A stretch of 64,000 nt of DNA from Paraburkholderia bryophila. Its GTDB lineage: Bacteria > Pseudomonadota > Gammaproteobacteria > Burkholderiales > Burkholderiaceae. Location: NCBI RefSeq assembly GCF_003269035.1, contig NZ_QLTK01000019.1, positions 1-64,000 on the forward strand, written 5' to 3'. The number at the start of each line of letters is the position of its first letter. Within the stretch, counting starts at the first letter, position 1. Both the position numbers and the translations under genes were made by a program. Positions 26,494-35,694 of this stretch are shown piece by piece. A model generated the notes under the pieces. That model saw only the letters and a list, made by a program, of their open reading frames with translations, did not search any database and had not been told where the DNA came from.

Positions 26494-27471
26494 TCAGGCG
26501 CCCTGCAACGCCATCCGTTCACGCAGTTTCACCAGTGCCAGCACCACGTCGATAGTCGGCGTGGGCTCGGCGACGAGCCGGCCCATCTCCTGCACGACAG
26601 TCAGCAGCGGGTCGATCTCCATGGGCCGGCGGTTTTCCAGGTCGACCAGCGTCGACGTCTTGTGCGCGCCGACCGCGCCCGCGCCGTCGATGCGCCGCTC
26701 CACGTCTACCCGGAAATGCACGCCGAACTGCTCCGCGATGCGTTGCGCTTCGAGCATCATGGTGCGCGATACCGAGCGAGTGCCGGGGTCGCTGGTGAGC
26801 ACGTCGAGCGTGGCATGCGTCAACGCGCTGATCGGATTGAAGCACAGATTGCCCCACAGCTTGAGCCAGATCTCGTCGCGGATATTGTCGCGGATCGGCG
26901 CGTCGAAACCCGCTGCCTGCATGATCTCGTGCAACTGCTGAATGCGCGGTGTGCGTTCGCCGTTGGGCTCGCCGATCGGGAATTTCTTGCCGTACACATG
27001 TTTGATGACGCCCGGCTCGACGATCTCGGCCGCAGGATAAAGCACGCAGCCGATTGCCCGTTCAGGGCCGAGTTTGGTCCACTGCGCGCCGTCCGGATCG
27101 ATGCTGGCGAGACGCGTGCCGGCGAACTTGCCGCCGTGTTGATGGAAATACCAATACGGAATGCCGTTGACGCCCGTGACGATCGCCGTGTGCTTGCCGA
27201 GCAGCGGCTGCATTGCATCCACCACGCCGGGCAGCGAGTGCGCTTTCAGCGTGATGATCACGAAGTCCTGCACGCCGAGTTCGCTCGGGTCGGACGTACA
27301 GCGCACCGGCGTGCTGATCGTTTCGCCGTCCATAATCAGCCGCGCGCCGTGCTCGCGCATGGCCGCCAGATGCGCGCCGCGTGCGACGAAACTCACGTCG
27401 GCGCCGGCGCGTGCCAGCTGCACGCCCATCAAACCACCTATTGCTCCCGCTCCGAAGACACAGATCTTCAT
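26494..27471 (-). CDS. panE: Ketopantoate reductase family (2-dehydropantoate 2-reductase)
   Basis: 325 residues with an AGGAG ribosome site. The start MKICVFGAGAIGGLMGVQLA is the PanE NADPH motif, and LKLWGNLCFNPISAL holds the conserved Lys/Asn region. It reduces 2-dehydropantoate to pantoate in coenzyme A synthesis, or a related 2-keto acid. Location next to organic-acid genes rather than pan genes suggests this copy may act on another 2-keto acid. Confidence 0.85.
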   Translation of the reverse strand: MKICVFGAGAIGGLMGVQLARAGADVSFVARGAHLAAMREHGARLIMDGETISTPVRCTSDPSELGVQDFVIITLKAHSLPGVVDAMQPLLGKHTAIVTGVNGIPYWYFHQHGGKFAGTRLASIDPDGAQWTKLGPERAIGCVLYPAAEIVEPGVIKHVYGKKFPIGEPNGERTPRIQQLHEIMQAAGFDAPIRDNIRDEIWLKLWGNLCFNPISALTHATLDVLTSDPGTRSVSRTMMLEAQRIAEQFGVHFRVDVERRIDGAGAVGAHKTSTLVDLENRRPMEIDPLLTVVQEMGRLVAEPTPTIDVVLALVKLRERMALQGA

Positions 27472-27741
27472 GGTGCCGCTCCTGTGACGATGAAAAGTCG
27501 CTGAACCGATGCCGGAAAACGCGTCATGCGCGGCGGCGGGTCACGGCATCAGCATACGGATTCGAGGGCGATACAGATAGTTAAAGTTGCTCGGTCGATG
27601 CATTCGGTATCCGTTATGGAATGCGTCGGTCGGCAATGACGCTTACATTCGGATTACTCAAGGCAGTTCAAAAAATGTCTCGGCGAATGCTGCGACAAAT
27701 TGGGAAATTTCTCGGACCTAAGTCGCGGACGCGAAGGCAGA

Positions 27742-29196
27742 ATGCGAGTCCTTCTGAAGAACGAAGTATTCGATAGCGCAATGCACACAGTGATTCGTCA
27801 AACCACGGGCCGTGATTTCGCCGACATGGAAAGCGCACTCGCGCGCCTGCTCGACGTGATGCTGGTCGCGCTGGGGGCGGCGCTGGCGTCGTTGCTCTGC
27901 CTTGGCGACCTCGGCCTTTCGATTGTCGAAACGTCTTTCGTGGCATTCGATATGGCCTTTGCCATCTTGCTGCTGCCATGGTTCAGCGTGTACGACTCAT
28001 GGCGTGGGCGTTCGAAATGGCGCTTGAGCGTCTGCATCGTGTTCGGCTGGATCGCGGTGCAGGCGTGCGGTCTGGCCGTCATGTTCCTGCTGCACCGCAC
28101 CGCGTCGTTGTCGCGGCTCTGGTGCGTGACGTGGACTGTGCTGACGGCCTGCGCATTGGTGGCGTCGCGGCTGCTGGTGCATGCCGCGCTCGGCCGGATG
28201 CGGCGTGCCGGCCGCAATCTGCGCACGGTCGCCGTGGTGGGCGCCGGCGCGCATCGCGACGGCGTGCTCGCTCATATCGCGGGCTCGCCCGACGCGGGTT
28301 TTCGTGCCGTGGCGACCTTGACCACCTGGCCCGGCCGCGAGCAGGACGTTGCGGGTTTGCCGGCGTTCCGGCAACTCCCTGAATTTGCCGACTGGGTGCG
28401 CCGGGAACAGATCGACGAGGTCTGGATCGCACTGCCCATGGCCGAGGAAGACACCGTGTTGCGGGTCCTCGCGGCGTTCAGCGGCGACCTCGTCAATGTG
28501 CGTTTTCTGCCGGACGTACGCAGTCTCGTGATGTTCGATCGCCATGTGGTCGATCTGCTCGGCTCGCCGGCCATCAACCTGATGGCCTCGCCGATGACGC
28601 CTTACGCGCGGCTGCAGAAAGCGCTGTTCGACCGGTTGTTCGCCGCCGTGGCGCTGCTTGCGTTGGCGCCGCTGATGCTGTCCATTGCGATTGCCGTGAA
28701 GACCACATCGAAGGGGCCGGTGCTGTTTACGCAGCGACGCAAGGGCGCCGACGGCCGCGTCTTTCGCATCTACAAGTTCCGCTCGATGCGTGCGCAAGCG
28801 CAGCAACCCGGTGTGGTTCGCCAGGCCACGCGAGGCGATTCGCGCATCACGAGCGTCGGCGCGTTCTTGCGGCGCACTAGTCTCGACGAGTTGCCGCAAT
28901 TTCTCAACGTGCTGCGCGGGGAAATGTCGGTGGTGGGCCCCAGGCCGCACGCCATAGAACACGACGATCAATACCGCAGCCTGGTGGACGGCTATATCCA
29001 CCGCTACCGGATCAAGCCTGGCATTACCGGGTGGGCGCAGGTGAACGGCTTGCGCGGCGAGACCGATCGGATCGAAAAAATGCAAAGGCGCGTCGAACAC
29101 GATCTGTACTACTTGCGCAACTGGTCGTTCGGATTGGACATGCGCATTGTCGTCGCAACGGTCGTAAAGGGTTTTCTGAATCGCAATGCCTATTGA
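27742..29196 (+). CDS. Undecaprenyl-phosphate sugar phosphotransferase (WcaJ-type)
   Basis: 484 residues from the ATG at MRVLLKN (GAAGG four bases upstream; other starts at 27700 TTG or 27781). The N-terminal half has four or five hydrophobic segments and a CoA-binding-like domain. The C-terminal bacterial sugar transferase domain has KFRSMR, the SLDELPQFLNVLRGEMSVVG motif and PGITGWAQVNG. It moves a hexose-1-phosphate onto undecaprenyl phosphate, starting the repeat unit. It heads the exopolysaccharide operon. Confidence 0.92.
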   Translation: MRVLLKNEVFDSAMHTVIRQTTGRDFADMESALARLLDVMLVALGAALASLLCLGDLGLSIVETSFVAFDMAFAILLLPWFSVYDSWRGRSKWRLSVCIVFGWIAVQACGLAVMFLLHRTASLSRLWCVTWTVLTACALVASRLLVHAALGRMRRAGRNLRTVAVVGAGAHRDGVLAHIAGSPDAGFRAVATLTTWPGREQDVAGLPAFRQLPEFADWVRREQIDEVWIALPMAEEDTVLRVLAAFSGDLVNVRFLPDVRSLVMFDRHVVDLLGSPAINLMASPMTPYARLQKALFDRLFAAVALLALAPLMLSIAIAVKTTSKGPVLFTQRRKGADGRVFRIYKFRSMRAQAQQPGVVRQATRGDSRITSVGAFLRRTSLDELPQFLNVLRGEMSVVGPRPHAIEHDDQYRSLVDGYIHRYRIKPGITGWAQVNGLRGETDRIEKMQRRVEHDLYYLRNWSFGLDMRIVVATVVKGFLNRNAY

Positions 29197-29351
29197 CATG
29201 CGATTGCCGCGAATGCCGCGGTGAAGCATGGGCATCGAGCATTGCCGAGCCTGTAGGGATTACGTTTCGTCACATCATGAATCTGTCTGCCACGGCGTGG
29301 CAGGCGAGAGCAATGCTTCGGCACGCTCGCTTGAGGAGTAGGTTGAACACG

Positions 29352-30548
29352 ATGTTTGCTTTAATGAAGAACCGGTCCCGTTATCGGCTTGGCATACTGA
29401 CAATGGCGGTGACGCTATTGAACAGCGCGTGCGCCGTGGCGCCGGGTATGCACATGCAGACTTCGGCTGCGGCTGCGGCTGCGGCTGAATCGTCGCAGTC
29501 CGTGGAGAAAAATAGTCAGGCCGCCGCGAACGGGAAAGTCGACGCGTCCCCCGCCACGCCCGAGATCGCGATCACCGAAGTCGACGCGGCGCTGATTTCG
29601 CAACTGGCCCAACGCCGTCAACAGCAACAACTCGACCTGTCGCGACTACTGTCGGGCACGCCGCGCGAGTACACGGTCGGCCCGGGCGACGTGCTGCAGA
29701 TCGTGGTTTGGGATCATCCGGAATTCGCGACCGCGCTGGGGTCTTCGCAGATCCAGTCGTCGGCGCGGCCCGGCGATCCACTCGCCGGTTTTATCGTCGA
29801 TCAGAACGGCAGTCTGACGTTTCCCTATGCGGGCACGCTGCAAGTGGCGGGCTTGCGCACCGATGAGATCCAGCAACGCCTGAGCAGCGCGCTCGGCAAG
29901 TACTTCGTGAAACCGCAGGTGACCGTGCGGATGGCGTCTTACCGCGCGCATCAGGTTTATGTGGACGGTGAAGTGCATAGCCCCGGCGCGTTGTCCGTGA
30001 ACGACGTCCCCATGACGCTGTACGAAGCGCTCAGCCGCGCCGGTGGCTTCAGCGAAACGGCCGATCAAAGCGACCTCGTGCTGGTGCGCGGCGGCCAATC
30101 GCATCGCGTGAATCTGACCCGGTTGCTCGCGCAGGGGGTGAGTCCGTCGCGGCTGTTTCTGAATACCGGCGACGTACTGCGTGTCATGCCGCGCGACGAA
30201 AACGGCGTGTACGTAATGGGTGAAGTGAATAAGCCGATCTCGGCCCTGCCGCGTAGAACCGGTGTCATCACGCTGGCCGATGCGCTGTCGCAGGCCGGCA
30301 GCGTGAACGCCTCGACCGCGGACGCCGCGCAGATGTTCGTGATTCGCGGTTCGTTGACGGGCACGCCGGAAGTGTTCCATCTCGATGGCCGTTCGCCCGT
30401 CGCGATGCTGCTCGCCAAAGACTTCGACTTGCAGCCGAAAGACGTCGTCTATGTGGACGGCAGTGGCCTGGTTCGCTTCAACCGTGTGTTGACCCTGTTG
30501 ATGCCGTTGATCAGTTCCGGTTTGACCGCGGGAGTGATCGCGAAATGA
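29352..30548 (+). CDS. Polysaccharide export outer-membrane lipoprotein (Wza family)
   Basis: 398 residues from ATG, with GAGGAG upstream. The lipobox is LLNSAC, so Cys27 would be lipidated. A run of alanines follows (hexanucleotide repeat). The Poly_export motif YTVGPGDVLQIVVWDHPEF leads into SLBB-type domains (VYVDGEVHSPGALSVNDVP). It forms the outer-membrane exit channel for the polymer. It overlaps the phosphatase gene by four bases (ATGA). The long upstream open frame starting at 29031 is not part of it. Confidence 0.9.
   Translation: MFALMKNRSRYRLGILTMAVTLLNSACAVAPGMHMQTSAAAAAAAESSQSVEKNSQAAANGKVDASPATPEIAITEVDAALISQLAQRRQQQQLDLSRLLSGTPREYTVGPGDVLQIVVWDHPEFATALGSSQIQSSARPGDPLAGFIVDQNGSLTFPYAGTLQVAGLRTDEIQQRLSSALGKYFVKPQVTVRMASYRAHQVYVDGEVHSPGALSVNDVPMTLYEALSRAGGFSETADQSDLVLVRGGQSHRVNLTRLLAQGVSPSRLFLNTGDVLRVMPRDENGVYVMGEVNKPISALPRRTGVITLADALSQAGSVNASTADAAQMFVIRGSLTGTPEVFHLDGRSPVAMLLAKDFDLQPKDVVYVDGSGLVRFNRVLTLLMPLISSGLTAGVIAK
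29464..29487 (+). repeat. CGGCTG hexanucleotide repeat x4 in the export lipoprotein gene
   Basis: Four copies of CGGCTG encode part of an Ala run just after the lipidation site. Because units are six bases, changes in number keep the frame. Confidence 0.7.
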
Positions 30549-30982
30549 CCGGCGTACTGATGGTCTGTGAAGGCAACGTCTGCCGTAGCCCGATCGCGGC
30601 CGCGCTGCTCACCCGGGCGTTGCCGCAAGTCGCCACGCGCTCGGCCGGCACGCGCGCGCTCGCGGGTCATCGCGCGGCGCCGTTAGCCGTGGCGTTGATG
30701 GACGAGCAGGGCATCGACCTGCGCCCGCATGTGGCGACGGCGTTGACGTCGGCGCAGGTGCGCGGCGCGCAATTGATCCTGGCCATGACGCGAGCGCAAT
30801 GCGGCTTGATCGAGCGCGTCTTTCCGTTTGCCCGGGGTAAGGTGTACCGCCTCGGCGAGCACGATCGACTCGACATCGTCGACCCGTATCGACGCGGTCG
30901 ATTCACTTTTGAAATGGCGGTGGCCCAGATCGAGCAGGGCGTGCTGCGCTGGCTGGACGCGATTGCCGGACTGCAGCACTGA
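30545..30982 (+). CDS. Low-molecular-weight protein tyrosine phosphatase (Wzb-like)
   Basis: 145 residues. The active-site loop CEGNVCRSP follows the Cys-X5-Arg rule, and the acid lies in DIVDPYRRG. It dephosphorylates the partner tyrosine kinase encoded immediately downstream (gap of 3 bases), which is needed for cycles of polymer assembly. The start overlaps the preceding gene by four bases. Confidence 0.93.
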   Translation: MTGVLMVCEGNVCRSPIAAALLTRALPQVATRSAGTRALAGHRAAPLAVALMDEQGIDLRPHVATALTSAQVRGAQLILAMTRAQCGLIERVFPFARGKVYRLGEHDRLDIVDPYRRGRFTFEMAVAQIEQGVLRWLDAIAGLQH

Positions 30983-30985
30983 ATC

Positions 30986-33193
30986 ATGAGCATTCACACT
31001 AATCCTGTTCCCGTCGAGGCTCGCCACGACGATGAAATCGACCTGTCCGAAATCACCTCCGTGATGATCGAAAACCGTGTGCTGATCGCGGCGGTTACCG
31101 CCGCGATTCTCGCGATCGGCGTTGCCTACGCCTTTCTTGCCACGCCGGTGTATCGGGCCGACGCCACGGTTCAGGTCGACGACGCCAACGGCGCGCTCAA
31201 CGACAAGCTGGGCGATCTCGCGCAGATGTTCAACGGCAAGGCGAGCGCGGACGCCGAGATCGAACTGATCCGCTCGCGCGGCGTGGTGGACGACGCGGTG
31301 CGGCAGTTGCACCTCGATATCGACGCACGGCCGCGCTATTTCCCGCTGATCGGTCGACGGATCGCGCGCGGCGCAGCCGGCGATACGCTCGCCGATCCGC
31401 TGTGGGGATTGGCGCGTTTCGGCTGGGGCGGCGAAGTGCTGCGCGTGTCGCAATTCGACGTGCCGCCGAGCCTCTATGACCGGAAATTCACGTTGATCGC
31501 CGGCGCCGACCAGCAATTCCAGTTGATGGACCGGCACGGCAATTTAGTGCTGAAGGGGCACGTCGGCAGCCTGCTGTACAGCATGACGCCGGACGGACCG
31601 GTCCGCCTGCGGGTGGACGGTCTGGTCGCGCGAGCCGGCACCGAGTTCAGGTTGAGCCGCGCGTCGACGCAACTCACCACGGCGTTATTGCAAAAGACCG
31701 TGGAAGTCGGCGAGAAAACCAAGCAGTCCGGGGTGATCGGTATCCGGCTCGATGGTGACGACAGCGCGCGCACCGCCGCGACGGTCAACGCGATCGTGTC
31801 CGGCTACGTGCGCCGCAACGTCGGCTGGAAGTCCGCACAGGCGCAGCAGATGCTCGGCTTCCTCGGCAATCAGTTGCCGCAGTTGCGGGGCGACCTGGAG
31901 CAGGCGGAGCAGCGCTACAACACCTTTCGAAACCGCAACGGCACCGTCGATCTCGACGCGGAGAGCCGCTTGTTGCTGCAGGCGATTGCCGACGGCAAGA
32001 CGCAAGCCGCCGCGTTGCAACAGGAACGCTCGGCATTGCTGCAGCGTTTCACGCCGACACATCCGTCGGTGACCGCGATCGACGCGCAACTGGCCAGTCT
32101 GCGGCGTCAGCAGACCGAACGGGGTGCGACGCTCGCCGCACTGCCGGATACGCAGCAATCGGCCGGGCGGCTGATGCGCGACGTCGACATCAATTCGGGT
32201 CTTTACACCAGTCTGATGGACAGCGCGCAGCAGCTAGGCGTGATGAAGGCCGGACAGCAGGGCAACGTGCGCGTGGTCGATTACGCGGTAACGGCCGAAG
32301 AACCGGTGAAACCGAAGCAGGCCATCGTGATCGCGGCCGCCGCAGCGCTGGGATTGATGGCGGGCATCGCGGCCGCGTTCGTGCGCCGCGCCTTGCTGAA
32401 CGGTCTGGAAAGCCCGTTCGAGATCGAGCAGATCGCCGACGCACCGGTCTACGCGGTGATCCCGCACAGCGAGCGGCAACTGCGCCTGCAGCGTGCCGCT
32501 GGCCGCAACGAACCGGGCGCTCACATTCTGGCGGTGGCCGCGCCCGACGACATTGCTGTCGAAGGCGTGCGCAGTTTGCGCACGGCGCTGCAGTTCCGGC
32601 TTGCCGAGGCGCCGAATAACGTCGTGATGATCACCGGGCCGCGGCCCAACATCGGCAAGTCGTTCCTGTCCGGCAATCTCGCCGTGGTGCTGGCGTCGGT
32701 GGGCAAGCGCGTGCTGATCGTCGACGGCGACATGCGGCGCGGCAAGCTGCACCAGTACTTCGGGTTGTCGCGCGAACGCGGCTTGCCGGACATGATCGGC
32801 GGCGCCAGCCTCGATAGCGTGGTAAGCCGCGAAGTGTTGCCGAACCTCGACGTGCTGACGCGCGGCGGCGGCTCGCCGATGCCGGCGGAAATGCTGTTCG
32901 GCGAGCGCCTGGGCATTGTCGTCGAGCAGTTGGCCAAGGCGTACGACATCGTGATTCTCGACACGCCGCCGGTGCTCGCGGTGACCGACTCGGCGCTGAT
33001 CGGCAAGCACGCCGGCACGACCTTGCTGGTGATGCGCCATGCGCGCCACAGCGTCGCGGAACTGCGCGAGACCACCCGGCTGCTCGGCGCGGCCGGCGTG
33101 CCGGTCGACGCAATCGTGCTGAGCGACGTGCCGCAACGGGCGTCCGACTACGCGTATTCCCCCTATCACAGCATGCCCGAGACGGCGCCTTGA
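30986..33193 (+). CDS. Polysaccharide co-polymerase with tyrosine autokinase (Wzc-like)
   Basis: 735 residues. Two membrane segments (about 30-50 and 442-468) flank a periplasmic Wzz domain with coiled-coil. The cytoplasmic kinase has Walker A PNIGKSF (about 554), Walker A-prime VLIVDGDMRRG (575-585), and Walker B ILDTPP (about 657). The tail carries tyrosines (DYAYSPYH) for autophosphorylation. It sets polymer chain length and drives export with the Wza-like protein. It lies 26 bases before wecB. Confidence 0.93.
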   Translation: MSIHTNPVPVEARHDDEIDLSEITSVMIENRVLIAAVTAAILAIGVAYAFLATPVYRADATVQVDDANGALNDKLGDLAQMFNGKASADAEIELIRSRGVVDDAVRQLHLDIDARPRYFPLIGRRIARGAAGDTLADPLWGLARFGWGGEVLRVSQFDVPPSLYDRKFTLIAGADQQFQLMDRHGNLVLKGHVGSLLYSMTPDGPVRLRVDGLVARAGTEFRLSRASTQLTTALLQKTVEVGEKTKQSGVIGIRLDGDDSARTAATVNAIVSGYVRRNVGWKSAQAQQMLGFLGNQLPQLRGDLEQAEQRYNTFRNRNGTVDLDAESRLLLQAIADGKTQAAALQQERSALLQRFTPTHPSVTAIDAQLASLRRQQTERGATLAALPDTQQSAGRLMRDVDINSGLYTSLMDSAQQLGVMKAGQQGNVRVVDYAVTAEEPVKPKQAIVIAAAAALGLMAGIAAAFVRRALLNGLESPFEIEQIADAPVYAVIPHSERQLRLQRAAGRNEPGAHILAVAAPDDIAVEGVRSLRTALQFRLAEAPNNVVMITGPRPNIGKSFLSGNLAVVLASVGKRVLIVDGDMRRGKLHQYFGLSRERGLPDMIGGASLDSVVSREVLPNLDVLTRGGGSPMPAEMLFGERLGIVVEQLAKAYDIVILDTPPVLAVTDSALIGKHAGTTLLVMRHARHSVAELRETTRLLGAAGVPVDAIVLSDVPQRASDYAYSPYHSMPETAP

Positions 33194-33219
33194 GCCCATG
33201 TCGCGTTGGAGATGAATCG

Positions 33220-34365
33220 ATGAGAAGAAGAGTTTTACTGACGTTCGGCACCCGGCCCGAGGCGATCAAGATGGCGCCGCTCGTCAAGCGGCTGCAACGT
33301 GCCGCCGGGGTGGAGTGCCTCGTGTGCGTGACCGGCCAGCATCGCGAGATGCTCGACCAGGTGCTCGAGCTATTCGACATTCGCCCGGACTTCGATCTGA
33401 ACGTGATGAAGCGCGGCCAGGATCTGTACGACGTGACTGCCTCGATCATGCTAGGCATGCGCGACGTGTTGAGCGCGTGCCGGCCCGACATGGTGCTGGT
33501 TCACGGCGACACCACCACCACCTTGGCCGCGACGCTCGCGGCCTTCTATCAGCGCATTCCGGTCGGTCATGTCGAAGCCGGTTTGCGAACCGGCGATCTA
33601 TTGTCGCCCTGGCCCGAGGAGGCCAACCGCAAGATAACCAGTGTGCTGGCCTCGCTGCACTTCGCGCCGACCGAACGGGCGCGAGACAACCTGCTGGCCG
33701 AAGGCGTCGCCGCGCATCGCATCGTGGTGACGGGCAACACCGTGATCGACGCGTTGCTGCAGGTGCGCGCCAGGCTCGCGACCGACGCTTCGTTATGCCG
33801 CGCCGCCGAGCGGCTGCTACCGTGCTTCGCGCCTGAACGACGCGTGATTCTGGTGACGGGCCATCGGCGCGAAAGTTTCGGCTCGGGCTTCGAACAGATC
33901 TGCGCCGCGTTGCTGCAGATTGCGCGCGCGTATCCGGAGGTCGACATCGTGTACCCGGTGCATCTGAATCCGAGCGTGCGCGAGCCGGTGAGCCGGCTCC
34001 TGACCGGAGTGGCGAACATTCATTTGCTGGAGCCGCTCGACTACCTGCCGTTCGTGCGCCTGATGGACCGCGCGTCGCTGATTCTGACCGACTCGGGCGG
34101 TGTGCAGGAAGAAGCGCCGTCGCTCGGCAAGCCGGTCCTCGTGATGCGCGAGACGACCGAACGCCAGGAGGCGGTCGACGCGGGCGTCGTGCGGCTGGTG
34201 GGTACCCACGCGCAGCGCATCGCGGACGGCGTGGCGCACCTGCTGAACGACGCCGACCGTTATCGCGCCATGACGCGCGGCGGCAATCCGTATGGAAATG
34301 GCCAGGCTTGCGAACGCATCGTCGATGCGCTCGCAACGTTCTGGAACGACGCGCTCGCCGCGTGA
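33220..34365 (+). CDS. wecB: UDP-N-acetylglucosamine 2-epimerase (non-hydrolysing)
   Basis: 381 residues from the ATG after GGAGA. It converts UDP-GlcNAc to UDP-ManNAc. Motifs TFGTRPEAIKMAPL, HGDTTTT, HVEAGLRTGD, GHRRES and DSGGVQEEAPSLGKP are all present. WecC follows, so the product is UDP-ManNAcA for the polymer. Confidence 0.94.
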   Translation: MRRRVLLTFGTRPEAIKMAPLVKRLQRAAGVECLVCVTGQHREMLDQVLELFDIRPDFDLNVMKRGQDLYDVTASIMLGMRDVLSACRPDMVLVHGDTTTTLAATLAAFYQRIPVGHVEAGLRTGDLLSPWPEEANRKITSVLASLHFAPTERARDNLLAEGVAAHRIVVTGNTVIDALLQVRARLATDASLCRAAERLLPCFAPERRVILVTGHRRESFGSGFEQICAALLQIARAYPEVDIVYPVHLNPSVREPVSRLLTGVANIHLLEPLDYLPFVRLMDRASLILTDSGGVQEEAPSLGKPVLVMRETTERQEAVDAGVVRLVGTHAQRIADGVAHLLNDADRYRAMTRGGNPYGNGQACERIVDALATFWNDALAA

Positions 34366-34393
34366 AACAAGTCAAACAGTAGAAGGAAGCGTC

Positions 34394-35638
34394 ATGAGTT
34401 TCGAAGTCGTCTCAGTGATCGGCCTGGGTTATATCGGATTGCCGACCGCGGCGGTTTTCGCGGCACGCCGAAAGCAGGTGATCGGCGTGGACGTGAACCA
34501 GCACGCGGTCGACACCATCAATCGCGGCGAGATTCATATCGTGGAACCCGAGTTGGACATGCTGGTGCACGCGGCGGTGACGCAAGGTTATTTGCGCGCG
34601 GCCTCGACGCCGGAGCCGGCCGATGCATTCCTGGTCGCGGTGCCGACGCCGTTCGCCGACGGTTATAAACCCGACCTCAGCTATATCGAAGCCGCGAGCC
34701 GGGCGATTGCGCCCGTGTTGAAGAAGGGCGATCTGGTGGTGCTCGAGTCGACCTCGCCGGTTGGCGCGACCGAGCGGATGGCCGCGTGGATGGCCGAGGC
34801 TCGCCCGGATCTGACGTTCCCGCAGCAGGCTGGCGAAAACTCGGATATCCGGATCGCGCATTGTCCCGAGCGCGTGCTGCCGGGACACGTGCTTCGCGAA
34901 CTGGTCGAGAACGACCGCGTGATCGGCGGCATGACGCCGACATGCAGCGAGCGCGCGCGTGATTTGTATCAGTGCTTCGTGCGCGGCGAATGCATCCTGA
35001 CCGATGCACGTACCGCCGAAATGTGCAAGCTCACCGAGAACTCGTTTCGCGACGTGAATATTGCGTTTGCGAACGAGATGTCGGTGATTTGCGACAAGCT
35101 CGACATCAACGTGTGGGAGTTGATCCGGCTCGCCAATCGTCATCCACGCGTGAATATTCTGCAACCGGGACCGGGTGTGGGTGGCCACTGCATTGCAGTG
35201 GACCCGTGGTTCATCGTCGATTCGGCGCCGGAACAGGCGCGTCTGATCCGTACCGCGCGCCATGTCAACGACGACAAACCGCGCTACGTGATCGAGCGGG
35301 TCGAGCGCGCGGCGAAGCGCTTCAAGGAGCCGGTCATTGCCTGCCTCGGGCTGGCGTTCAAGGCGAATATCGACGATCTGCGCGAGAGTCCCGCGCTGGC
35401 AATCACGCGCGAGCTGGTGGAGCGGTATGCCGGGCAGGTGCTGGTGGTCGAGCCGAACATCGGAACATTGCCGGCCGCCCTCGAGGGCAAAGCCCGGCTC
35501 TGCGAACTGAATGATGCGCTCGCCGAAGCGGACGTGATACTGGTGCTCGTCGACCATGAGCCGTTCAAGCGCGTCGATCCGGTGCGATTGCAGGCGAAGG
35601 TGGTGATCGACACGCGTGGATTGCTAGCGAATGGTTAA
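34394..35638 (+). CDS. wecC: UDP-N-acetyl-D-mannosamine dehydrogenase (WecC type)
   Basis: 414 residues from the ATG after GAAGGA. It oxidises UDP-ManNAc to UDP-ManNAcA. The NAD motif GLGYIGLP is at residues 8-15, the central helix is ENSFRDVNIAFANE, and the catalytic cysteine lies in PGVGGHCIAVDPWF. Order wecB-wecC implies ManNAcA in the exopolysaccharide; a UDP-glucose-type specificity cannot be excluded. Confidence 0.93.
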   Translation: MSFEVVSVIGLGYIGLPTAAVFAARRKQVIGVDVNQHAVDTINRGEIHIVEPELDMLVHAAVTQGYLRAASTPEPADAFLVAVPTPFADGYKPDLSYIEAASRAIAPVLKKGDLVVLESTSPVGATERMAAWMAEARPDLTFPQQAGENSDIRIAHCPERVLPGHVLRELVENDRVIGGMTPTCSERARDLYQCFVRGECILTDARTAEMCKLTENSFRDVNIAFANEMSVICDKLDINVWELIRLANRHPRVNILQPGPGVGGHCIAVDPWFIVDSAPEQARLIRTARHVNDDKPRYVIERVERAAKRFKEPVIACLGLAFKANIDDLRESPALAITRELVERYAGQVLVVEPNIGTLPAALEGKARLCELNDALAEADVILVLVDHEPFKRVDPVRLQAKVVIDTRGLLANG

Positions 35639-35694
35639 GCGACAGAGGCGGCTGAAGCGGCAGAAGCGGCATACGGCGTCGCAGGGACCGGCTC

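Noticed and set aside
24924..26522. Long minus-strand ORF over the aldehyde dehydrogenase
   Set aside because: It is the mirror of a GC3-rich gene with clear catalytic motifs on the plus strand; the minus product has no domain.
29031..29351. Upstream extension of the export lipoprotein gene
   Set aside because: It overlaps the end of the sugar transferase gene and lacks the signal peptide; the lipobox needs a start close to 29352.
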